Origin: Candidatus Methanoprimaticola hominis
GTDB lineage: Archaea > Thermoplasmatota > Thermoplasmata > Methanomassiliicoccales > Methanomethylophilaceae
Reading direction: 5' to 3'
Length of the DNA: 7,910 nucleotides
Assembly: GCA_006954465.1 (NCBI GenBank)
Contig: LVVU01000049.1
Span: 1 to 7,910 of the forward strand
The position numbers were made by a program, and so were the translations under genes. The notes under the pieces are model-generated. The model saw only the letters and a list, made by a program, of their open reading frames with translations. It ran no database searches and had not been told where the DNA came from. This document shows, in pieces, positions 1 to 5,080 of this stretch; the first letter of the stretch is position 1; each line of letters starts with the position of its first letter.

Positions 1-539
1 TCCACGATCCTGAAGTGGTGCCTGATCATCTCGGCGATGTAGCCGGAGACCTTGAAACCGTAGGTGATGGGGATGGCGAACTGCGCATGGGTCCTTCCGA
101 TCTCGAGGGTGTCCCTCTCCCTCTTGGCGAGGGCGGCGAACACCATGATGAGGTCGTCCACATCCTCGAGGACGATCTCCATGGCCGCCTTGAGCTGGAG
201 GGCGGTCGCGGTATCGACGATATCGTTGGATGTGGCGCCGAGATGGACGTACTTGCCGGCATCCCCCTCGCACTTCTCGGTCATCGCCTTGACCATGGCC
301 ATCAGATCGTGGCGGGTCTCCTTCTCGATCTCCTTGATCCTATCGACGCTCACTACGTCGAGGCTAGCCACGCGGGTGATCTCGTCCGCGGCGGACTGGG
401 GGATCGTCCCGAGGGACGCATGCGCCCTGGCGAGGGCGGCCTCCACGAGCATCTCGTTCTGGATGCGGCTATCCTCGCTGAATACGGCCTTCATCTCATC
501 GCGGCCGTAGCGGTAGTCCAAGGGACAGACGTTGCTCAT
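1..539 (-). CDS. purB: Adenylosuccinate lyase, N-terminal part (cut by left edge)
   Basis: Reading the minus strand from the ATG at 539-537 gives an open frame of 179 codons to the window edge with no stop, so the 3' part lies outside. The family catalyses two fumarate-releasing steps of purine synthesis: SAICAR to AICAR, and adenylosuccinate to AMP. The protein begins MSNVCPLDYRYG, typical of PurB. Visible family motifs are ETRHDLMAM (residues 74-82, active-site His77), LGATSNDIVDT (100-110) and GRTHAQFAIPITYG (148-161, conserved His151). These fit adenylosuccinate lyase better than argininosuccinate lyase or fumarase of the same superfamily. The C-terminal signature loop is not in the window. 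The gene is divergent from the coiled-coil gene. No clear Shine-Dalgarno lies before the ATG, so a short-leader or leaderless mRNA is likely. Confidence 0.95.
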   Translation of the reverse strand, partial: MSNVCPLDYRYGRDEMKAVFSEDSRIQNEMLVEAALARAHASLGTIPQSAADEITRVASLDVVSVDRIKEIEKETRHDLMAMVKAMTEKCEGDAGKYVHLGATSNDIVDTATALQLKAAMEIVLEDVDDLIMVFAALAKRERDTLEIGRTHAQFAIPITYGFKVSGYIAEMIRHHFRIV

Positions 540-569
540 TGAAATCGAGGCGGCCATCGAATGGCTAAT

Positions 570-604
570 ACTTTAAACCTGATGCTCGCAGGGGACCTAT
601 ATAC
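570..604 (-). promoter_or_regulatory. Candidate purB promoter (two TATA-like boxes)
   Basis: Two archaeal TATA-like hexamers precede purB on the minus strand: TTTAAA at 577-572 and TATATA at 603-598. With the usual spacing of about 25 nt, the first would start RNA near 548 (leader of about 9 nt) and the second near 574 (leader of about 35 nt). The first fits the missing Shine-Dalgarno. Both are AT islands in GC-rich surroundings. Which one is used cannot be decided from the sequence. Confidence 0.45.
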
Positions 605-632
605 GGGCGTCCTGAAAGCGCCCACGCAAATC

Positions 633-642
633 CTTATATTTA
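633..642 (+). promoter_or_regulatory. Candidate promoter of the coiled-coil gene
   Basis: The string CTTATATTTA is a good archaeal TATA box on the plus strand. Transcription would start near 660-665 and give a leader of about 55 nt to the preferred ATG at 717. It also argues against coding use of the in-frame codons at 561-660, which would lie upstream of the transcript. Confidence 0.5.
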
Positions 643-716
643 CGGTGACGATAGGCCGTTCCGAAGTGGACCATGCTTCTAACTCATGGTCGCGTCGAAT
701 GTTTGAGTGTGGATTT

Positions 717-1715
717 ATGGAAGGTTTTTCGGAGGAAGCACAGCAGCAGGATTCTCAGATGGAGGAGCAGGAAGTCATGGTAACTGAGGTAACGACAGAA
801 GCCCCCTGCGAATCAGAGGAGCAGCCTGTTGCCGAGGAGACCGCGGCTCCTGAAGCGAACCGCGAGAGCCTCAACGAAGAGGCAGACATGCACAGGAAGA
901 AGCGCGATGAGCTCAACGCCCAGACCAAAGAGTGGAAGGCTAAGAGGGACGCCCTCAACAGCCAGGTCAGGGAGCTCGTCGACGAGGCCGGAAAGTGCAG
1001 AGAGGAGCGCGACTCCTTCAACCAGAAGGTCAGGGAGACGAAGGAGCTCAGGGACGAGTGGAACCAGAAGGTCAGCGCCCTGAAAGAGCAGCTCGCTCCT
1101 TACCGCAACGAGAAATTCGATGACAGGAACGAGGTTCTCGTCAAGCAGCTGAAGAAGCAACTCCAGGATCTCGAGTACACCCAGATGACCAAGTCTCTGG
1201 GCAAGGACAAGGAGAACGAGATCGTCAAGCAGATCTCGCTCCTCGCCAAGCAGATCGAGGAGAGGGAGAAGGCCTATTCCGAGAACGACGAGATCAAGGA
1301 TCTCGTCCAGCAGCTCAGGGATGCCAAGGCCGAGGCGGAGACCTACCACCACCAGGTCTCCGAATACGCTGAGAAGGCCCAGTCCGCCCACGACAAGATG
1401 ATCGGCTTCTACGAGCAGGCAGACAGGCTCAGAAAGGAGGCCGACGCAGCTCAGGCCAAGTTCGTCGAGTGCAAGCAGGCCGCCGATGAGGAGCACCGCA
1501 AGCACATCGAGCAGATCAAATCCGTCCACGAGATCGACAGGGACGCAGCCAGCTACCGCGGCGGCAAGAAGAACACCGCCCGCGGAGGAAAGAGGCGCGG
1601 AACCAGCGATGTCGAGGGCAGGAAGGAAGCCAAGGAGATCTTCGAGCGCTTCAAGGCTGGAGAGAAGCTCTCCACCGAGGACCTCATGGCTCTTCAGAAG
1701 TCCGGGTACCTCTGA
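717..1715 (+). CDS. Archaeal coiled-coil protein, COG1340-like
   Basis: This 332-residue protein is highly charged and almost wholly helical in character. Residues 1-55 are acidic and Gln/Glu-rich. Residues 56-275 form a long coiled coil opening with four RDxxN motifs (RDELN 63, RDALN 77, RDSFN 98, RDEWN 112) spaced 14, 21 and 14 residues, all multiples of seven. A basic Gly/Lys/Arg linker (280-296) follows, then a conserved-looking tail, EAKEIFERFKAGEKLSTEDL (304-323), ending KSGYL. This matches uncharacterised archaeal coiled-coil proteins (COG1340), sometimes mislabelled phosphoserine phosphatase; no phosphatase motif is present. No signal peptide or membrane segment is seen. The open frame extends up to 561, but the promoter position favours the ATG at 717; 699 is an alternative. 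No strong Shine-Dalgarno is visible. Its function is unknown; a structural or chromosome-associated role would be a guess. Confidence 0.78.
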   Translation: MEGFSEEAQQQDSQMEEQEVMVTEVTTEAPCESEEQPVAEETAAPEANRESLNEEADMHRKKRDELNAQTKEWKAKRDALNSQVRELVDEAGKCREERDSFNQKVRETKELRDEWNQKVSALKEQLAPYRNEKFDDRNEVLVKQLKKQLQDLEYTQMTKSLGKDKENEIVKQISLLAKQIEEREKAYSENDEIKDLVQQLRDAKAEAETYHHQVSEYAEKAQSAHDKMIGFYEQADRLRKEADAAQAKFVECKQAADEEHRKHIEQIKSVHEIDRDAASYRGGKKNTARGGKRRGTSDVEGRKEAKEIFERFKAGEKLSTEDLMALQKSGYL

Positions 1716-1723
1716 TACTCATC

Positions 1724-1753
1724 GGGGCTTCGGCCCCACAAACCTTTTTCTTT
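1724..1753 (+). terminator. Stem-loop and T-tract terminator after the coiled-coil gene
   Basis: A perfect 5-bp stem GGGGC (1724-1728) / GCCCC (1733-1737) closes a TTCG tetraloop, giving the very stable C(UUCG)G form. A T-rich run (TTTTTCTTT, 1745-1753) follows. It starts 8 nt after the stop codon. Archaea terminate mainly on the T-tract, so both elements are consistent with 3' end formation here. Confidence 0.75.
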
Positions 1754-1803
1754 CGATTATCTTAGTCTTCCAATCCTATAATATGGTGCTTTTTGGACTA
1801 AAG

Positions 1804-1820
1804 TATTTATACAAATTTGT
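1804..1820 (+). promoter_or_regulatory. TATA-like box with overlapping palindrome
   Basis: TATTTATA (1804-1811) matches the archaeal TATA consensus well. It is joined directly to the perfect 10-bp palindrome ACAAATTTGT (1811-1820), which would sit between the TATA box and a start site near 1832-1836. A dimeric repressor bound there could block polymerase. No ORF of note begins downstream before srp54, so the product would be either a small RNA or a long srp54 leader. Confidence 0.4.
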
Positions 1821-1837
1821 TGTTGATATACATTGCA

Positions 1838-1894
1838 GGGATTTGGCCAGGCTGTAGAGTGCATCCCATCCCTTCTTATATTCTGGCCAATCCC
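1838..1894 (+). repeat. Bulged inverted repeat (possible RNA hairpin)
   Basis: GGGATTTGGCCAG (1838-1850) pairs with CTGGCCAATCCC (1883-1894): 12 base pairs with one bulged T on the left arm and a 32-nt loop. The left arm begins within a few bases of the start site predicted from the TATTTATA box at 1804. It could be the body of a small RNA, a 5'-UTR structure, or a pair of protein-binding half sites. No known RNA family is recognised. Confidence 0.45.
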
Positions 1895-1930
1895 CCACCT
1901 TTCACATTCTCACGCCCGATCCGATTCATC

Positions 1931-1948
1931 CTGGCCAGCGTTTATATC
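1931..1948 (+). promoter_or_regulatory. srp54 promoter: TATA box with adjacent CTGGCCAG palindrome
   Basis: TTTATATC (1941-1948) is a near-consensus archaeal TATA box. The predicted start near 1970 leaves only about 5-8 nt before the ATG at 1977, so the srp54 mRNA is probably leaderless or nearly so, matching the lack of a Shine-Dalgarno. The perfect palindrome CTGGCCAG (1931-1938) abuts the box on the side where TFB contacts DNA and repeats the TGGCCA core of the hairpin arms at 1844 and 1884, so it may be an operator. That regulatory role is inference. Confidence 0.6.
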
Positions 1949-1976
1949 CAATCTCGCCTATGTGCGCGCGATACAG

Positions 1977-3329
1977 ATGGTCTTGGAAGGACTGGGTAAA
2001 TCGCTTCGCAACGTCCTGGGCAGGGTCGGTCACGCCTCGTCGGTGGACGACGAGCTGATCAACGACATCTGCAAGGACCTCCAGCGTGCTCTGCTGGAGG
2101 CGGATGTCAACGTCAAGCTCGTGCTGGAACTGACGAACAGGGTGAAGGACCGCGCCAAGAACGAGGCGCCTCCCGCAGGGAAGAGCATCAAGCAGCACCT
2201 GATGCGCATCATCTACGAGGAACTCGTCAGACTCGTGGACAACGGCGAAGGGCTCCAGATGAAGCCCCAGACCATCATGATGGTCGGTCTGTACGGTCAG
2301 GGTAAGACCACCACGACCGGCAAGCTGGCGCTGTACTTCTCCAAGAAGGGATTCTCCGTCGGACTCATCGGTGCCGACATCTACAGGCCCGCCGCCCTCG
2401 ACCAGCTGAAGCAGCTGGGCGAGAAGGTCGGTGTCGAGGTATACGGCGAACCCGGACAGAAGGATGCGGCGCTCATCGTCCAGCACGGCATGGAGCGCTT
2501 CAAGGACAAGAAGATCGTCATCATCGATACCTCCGGACGCCATGCTCTGGAGGACGACCTCATCGACGAGATCAAGCGCATCTCCCAGGTCGCCAAGCCC
2601 GACGAGAGGGTCCTCGTCCTCGATTCCCAGGTCGGTCAGCAGGCCGGACCCCAGGCGGAGGCCTTCCATGCCGCCGTCGGAGTCACAGGCGTCATACTCA
2701 CCAAGATGGACGGTACCGCGAAGGGAGGCGGAGCGATCTCCGCCACTTCCAAGACCAACGCAAGGATCGTCTTCATCGGAACCGGGGAGCACATCCGCGA
2801 CCTGGAGCCCTTCGACGCCAACCGCTTCATATCCCGCCTCCTGGGGATGGGCGACATGTCCGCCCTCATGGAGATGGCCACCGAGGAGATCGGAGAGGAC
2901 GAGGCCATGGCCAAGGTCGGAAAGGCCATCATGACCGGGAAGTTCAACCTCAACGACATGTACTATCAGATGGCCGCCGTCGGGAAGATGGGGACCCTCC
3001 AGAAGCTGATGAGCATGCTGCCCGGCATGAGCAGCATAGAGGATAAGATCGACTACGAGGCGTCCCAGAAGAAGCTCACCGTCTTCCGTACGATCATGGA
3101 TTCCATGACCGCCGAGGAGAAGGAGGACCCCTCCATCATCAAGGCCAAGCGCATCGAGAGGATCGCTGCGGGAGCCGGAGTCACATCCCACGACGTCCGC
3201 GAGCTGCTCAAGCAGTACAACTCCACCAAGAAGACCATGCAGTCCTTCGGAAAGGACCGCAAGATGCGCAAGCAGATGATGAAGCAGCTCGGCGGAGTCG
3301 ACCTGGACAGCCTCAAGGAGCTCCAGTGA
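1977..3329 (+). CDS. srp54: Signal recognition particle GTPase SRP54
   Basis: This 450-residue protein has the family's usual length. SRP54 binds SRP RNA and signal sequences and, with the receptor FtsY, delivers ribosomes to the membrane translocon in a GTP-controlled cycle. The helical N domain spans about residues 1-90. The G domain shows the P-loop GLYGQGKTTTTGKLA (104-118), ADIYRP (133-138), DTSGRH (184-189, where many archaea and bacteria have DTAGRH), the guanine-specificity motif TKMDG (242-246) and GGGAIS (250-255). The Met-rich M domain (about 295-445) includes the conserved segment GTLQKLMSMLPG (339-350). The start at 1977 gives the canonical N terminus and lies just below the TATA box. 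An upstream in-frame extension to 1833 lacks SRP54 character. It is the first gene of the seven-gene cluster, 4 nt before trmY. Confidence 0.98.
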   Translation: MVLEGLGKSLRNVLGRVGHASSVDDELINDICKDLQRALLEADVNVKLVLELTNRVKDRAKNEAPPAGKSIKQHLMRIIYEELVRLVDNGEGLQMKPQTIMMVGLYGQGKTTTTGKLALYFSKKGFSVGLIGADIYRPAALDQLKQLGEKVGVEVYGEPGQKDAALIVQHGMERFKDKKIVIIDTSGRHALEDDLIDEIKRISQVAKPDERVLVLDSQVGQQAGPQAEAFHAAVGVTGVILTKMDGTAKGGGAISATSKTNARIVFIGTGEHIRDLEPFDANRFISRLLGMGDMSALMEMATEEIGEDEAMAKVGKAIMTGKFNLNDMYYQMAAVGKMGTLQKLMSMLPGMSSIEDKIDYEASQKKLTVFRTIMDSMTAEEKEDPSIIKAKRIERIAAGAGVTSHDVRELLKQYNSTKKTMQSFGKDRKMRKQMMKQLGGVDLDSLKELQ

Positions 3330-3333
3330 TCCG

Positions 3334-3927
3334 ATGAGGCGCTTCGTCATCACGGGCCACAGAGCTGTCACTACAGGGGATTTCAAGCTCGACGACATCG
3401 CAGGAGGCGCCGGAAGGCTCGACATCCTGGTGAGATGCGTCAACTCGTCCCTGTTCCTGAGCCACGGCATCCGCAAGGACGCGGAATGCTACCTCGTACT
3501 CGAGGGGGGCGACGATGCGCCCAAGACCGTCATCTTCAAGGGGGACAGCGTCCGCTATCTGAATCCCGACGAGAGGAGCACCGCCTCGCTGATACGCAAC
3601 GCTCTGATGAAGCCTCTCAACGGGGATATGGAGGTCCAATCCACCCCGGGCGTCAGCGTCGTGAGGAGGTCGTTCGCGCAGATCCTCTCCGAACTGTCCG
3701 ACAAGGGGACGTTCATCTACCTCAGGGAGGACGGCATCGACTGCAGGGAATACGATTTCCCGGAGAATCCCATATTCATCATGGGCGACGACCGCGACCC
3801 CACCGAAGAGGAAGAGGCCGTAATGGCGGCGTACAGCCCCGACAAGATCAAACTGGGCCCGCTCAGCCTGCACGCCAACCACTGCATAGTCGTGGTGCAG
3901 AACGAGCTGGACCGCAGGGAGGCATGA
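3334..3927 (+). CDS. trmY: tRNA (pseudouridine54-N1)-methyltransferase TrmY
   Basis: TrmY is a SPOUT-fold enzyme that uses S-adenosylmethionine to methylate N1 of pseudouridine 54 in the T-loop of archaeal tRNAs, giving m1-pseudouridine in place of the thymidine used by bacteria. The 197-residue protein has the family's usual length and opening (MRRFVITGHRAVTTGDF). It also shows RCVNSSLFLSHGIRKD (34-49), RYLNPDERSTASLI (74-87), FIMGDDRDPTEEE (148-160) of the SAM-binding knot, and the C-terminal LGPLSLHANHCIVVVQNE (174-191) with the conserved Cys184. It begins 4 nt after the srp54 stop and is presumably co-translated; GGAG at 3317-3320 is a distant Shine-Dalgarno candidate. The match covers the whole length, so the call is firm; activity is inferred from the family. 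Confidence 0.96.
   Translation: MRRFVITGHRAVTTGDFKLDDIAGGAGRLDILVRCVNSSLFLSHGIRKDAECYLVLEGGDDAPKTVIFKGDSVRYLNPDERSTASLIRNALMKPLNGDMEVQSTPGVSVVRRSFAQILSELSDKGTFIYLREDGIDCREYDFPENPIFIMGDDRDPTEEEEAVMAAYSPDKIKLGPLSLHANHCIVVVQNELDRREA
3917..3922 (+). promoter_or_regulatory. Shine-Dalgarno for the zinc-ribbon gene
   Basis: GGGAGG lies 6 nt before the ATG at 3929, inside the last trmY codons. It fixes the start of the small gene and supports translational coupling. Confidence 0.7.
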
Positions 3928-3928
3928 G

Positions 3929-4132
3929 ATGGCCGACAACATCATAGAAAGGATACCGCAGCACCATCACTGCGAGAACTGCGGCAAGGCATTCGTCGGA
4001 GAAGGCAGGTTCTGCAGCGATGCCTGCAAGGAGACCGCAGGGGACGACGTGAAACGCCAGCTCCGCAAGCTGGGGCTCATATGGGTCGCGCTCGTCGCGG
4101 TAGTCGTCGTCTGCGTTGCATTCACATTATGA
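3929..4132 (+). CDS. Small zinc-ribbon protein with C-terminal membrane anchor (DUF2116-like)
   Basis: This 67-residue protein has two parts. The N-terminal half carries CENC (15-18) and CSDAC (29-33), a CxxC...CxxxC set suited to one zinc ion, preceded by a His triplet (12-14). After a short basic stretch, residues 48-67 form a single hydrophobic helix (LGLIWVALVAVVVVCVAFTL) running to the C terminus. It would therefore be tail-anchored with the zinc ribbon probably in the cytoplasm. The layout resembles the archaeal DUF2116 family, of unknown function. It starts 1 nt after trmY and overlaps coaD by 4 nt (ATGA). Its place directly after srp54 and trmY invites a link with membrane targeting or translation, but nothing in the sequence proves it. 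Confidence 0.85.
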   Translation: MADNIIERIPQHHHCENCGKAFVGEGRFCSDACKETAGDDVKRQLRKLGLIWVALVAVVVVCVAFTL

Positions 4133-5079
4133 CCACAGCGGCGGTAGCAGGGACCTTCGACGTCATCCATGACGGGCATCTCGCCCTTCTGAAGAGGGCC
4201 TTCGAGATAGGGGACAGGGTGCTCGTAGGGATAACCAGCGACAGGATGGCCTCCAAGGGCAGGAACGAATCCATCCCGCTGAGCGTCAGACTCCCTGCAT
4301 TGGAGAGGTGCCTGGAGCATCTGGGCAACAGCTACACCGTGTTCGAGATCGACGACATGTACGGTCCGGCGACGGTGATGGACGACGCCGATGTGCTGGT
4401 GGTGTCCGAGGAGACGCTCGGCAACGGCAGACTGGTGAACGAGGAGAGGTCCAGGAGGGGGGTGCGTCCCCTGGAGCTCTCGATCGTCCCCCTGGTCAAT
4501 TCCGACGACGGCACCAAGATCAGCGCATCCGCCATCCTGGAAGGGAGATACGGCCGCTCCGGGCACACATCGGTGCCCGACATATCCGTCGGATCCCTGA
4601 ACCGCGTGAAGGTCGAAGCCGTCCGCAACGTGATGGAGAGGATCTACGGCGAGGTGAGGATCACCGCCGTGGATGCTAAGAGCGGTGTTCCGGACCAGCC
4701 GTTCGGAGAACAGACCCGTCAGGGAGCGGAGAACCGCGCCAGAGGAGCCCTCGGAGACCACCAGATGTCCGTGGGGATCGAGGCAGGGGTGTTCGAATTC
4801 CCCGACGGTCTATACGACATCCAGCACTGCTGCATATTATCGAAGGACGGGAGGATCACATACGGACAGGGGTCCGGATTCAGATACCCGGACGATGTGG
4901 CCGGACTGGTCAGATCGGGATCCACCGTCGGAGACGCCTTCGACACGCTGTTCGGTAGCGAAGGCATCGGGAAGAAGGCCGGGGCCGTGGGGCTGCTCAG
5001 CAGGGGCCTCCTCGACAGGCTAACGCTGACGGAGCAATCGGTCACAGCGGCCATGATCCCCCGCATATGGGAGGAATGA
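4129..5079 (+). CDS. coaD: Phosphopantetheine adenylyltransferase fused to DUF84 (inosine/xanthosine triphosphatase-like)
   Basis: The 316-residue protein joins two domains. Residues 1-145 resemble the archaeal phosphopantetheine adenylyltransferase (ATP plus 4'-phosphopantetheine to dephospho-CoA): GTFDVIHDGH (8-17, the HxGH nucleotidyltransferase motif), TSDRMASKGR (36-45), VVSEET (91-96) and KISASAI (130-136). That last motif is usually close to ISSTRIR, and both arginines are missing here. Residues 151-316 match DUF84/YjjX, which hydrolyses non-canonical ITP and XTP: VGSLNRVKVEAV (154-165), QPFGEQTRQGAENRA (190-204), VGIEAGV (215-221), GQGSGF (246-251) and KAGAVGLLSRGLLDR (283-297). Such a fusion is, as I recall, known from Thermoplasma relatives. 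The ATG at 4129 overlaps the previous stop as ATGA; upstream in-frame codons overlap the zinc-ribbon gene and add nothing conserved. Confidence 0.93.
   Translation: MTTAAVAGTFDVIHDGHLALLKRAFEIGDRVLVGITSDRMASKGRNESIPLSVRLPALERCLEHLGNSYTVFEIDDMYGPATVMDDADVLVVSEETLGNGRLVNEERSRRGVRPLELSIVPLVNSDDGTKISASAILEGRYGRSGHTSVPDISVGSLNRVKVEAVRNVMERIYGEVRITAVDAKSGVPDQPFGEQTRQGAENRARGALGDHQMSVGIEAGVFEFPDGLYDIQHCCILSKDGRITYGQGSGFRYPDDVAGLVRSGSTVGDAFDTLFGSEGIGKKAGAVGLLSRGLLDRLTLTEQSVTAAMIPRIWEE
5069..5074 (+). promoter_or_regulatory. Shine-Dalgarno for the FAD-linked dehydrogenase gene
   Basis: GGGAGG lies 6 nt before the ATG at 5081, within the last codons of the coaD fusion. It supports this start and coupled translation. 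Confidence 0.7.
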
Positions 5080-5080
5080 G

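Larger units (their letters stand above)
1716..1976. other. AT-rich intergenic region, structured, no convincing ORF
   Basis: These 261 bases between the coiled-coil gene and srp54 are clearly more AT-rich than the flanking genes. They hold the terminator, two promoter-like boxes (1804-1811 and 1941-1948), a 6-bp inverted repeat TTAGTC (1762-1767) / GACTAA (1796-1801) just upstream of the first box, a 10-bp palindrome (1811-1820), a bulged stem-loop (1838-1894) and three TGGCCA copies. I saw no tRNA B-box, no C/D box pair and no SRP RNA signature on either strand. The frame open from 1833 into srp54 has a composition unlike coding sequence and is not taken as an N-terminal extension. Confidence 0.6.

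Noticed and set aside
15..542. 175-codon plus-strand open frame
   Set aside because: Complement of purB, which has clear active-site motifs; not a gene.
553..565. GCCAT-CGA-ATGGC inverted repeat before purB
   Set aside because: Five-base arms can easily arise by chance; no second copy seen.
605..623. GGGCG...CGCCC inverted repeat in the divergent promoter region
   Set aside because: Only 5 bp with a 9-nt loop in GC-rich DNA; too short to claim as an operator.
561..716. 52-codon N-terminal extension of the coiled-coil protein
   Set aside because: Most of it lies upstream of the likely TATA box at 633-642 and its hydrophobic, uncharged composition differs from the rest of the protein.
813..1529. 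238-codon minus-strand frame rich in Leu/Val
   Set aside because: Antisense of the coiled-coil gene; the Leu/Val richness is the complement of GAG/AAG codons, not a membrane protein.
1833..1976. 48-codon N-terminal extension of SRP54 from a TTG
   Set aside because: It lies across the srp54 promoter, has no SRP54-like sequence, and the ATG at 1977 gives the canonical N domain.
1830..1976. Possible tRNA, C/D box RNA or SRP RNA in the gap before srp54
   Set aside because: No T-loop GTTCGAATC-like box, no paired C and D boxes, and no SRP helix-8 tetraloop signature on either strand.
1926..3476. 516-codon open frame on the minus strand
   Set aside because: It is antisense to srp54, whose full set of motifs is intact. 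The frame stays open because the GC-biased codon use of srp54 avoids TTA, CTA and TCA. It shows no recognisable domain.
3967..4761. 264-codon minus-strand frame
   Set aside because: Covers the zinc ribbon and coaD on the opposite strand, both of which are well supported.
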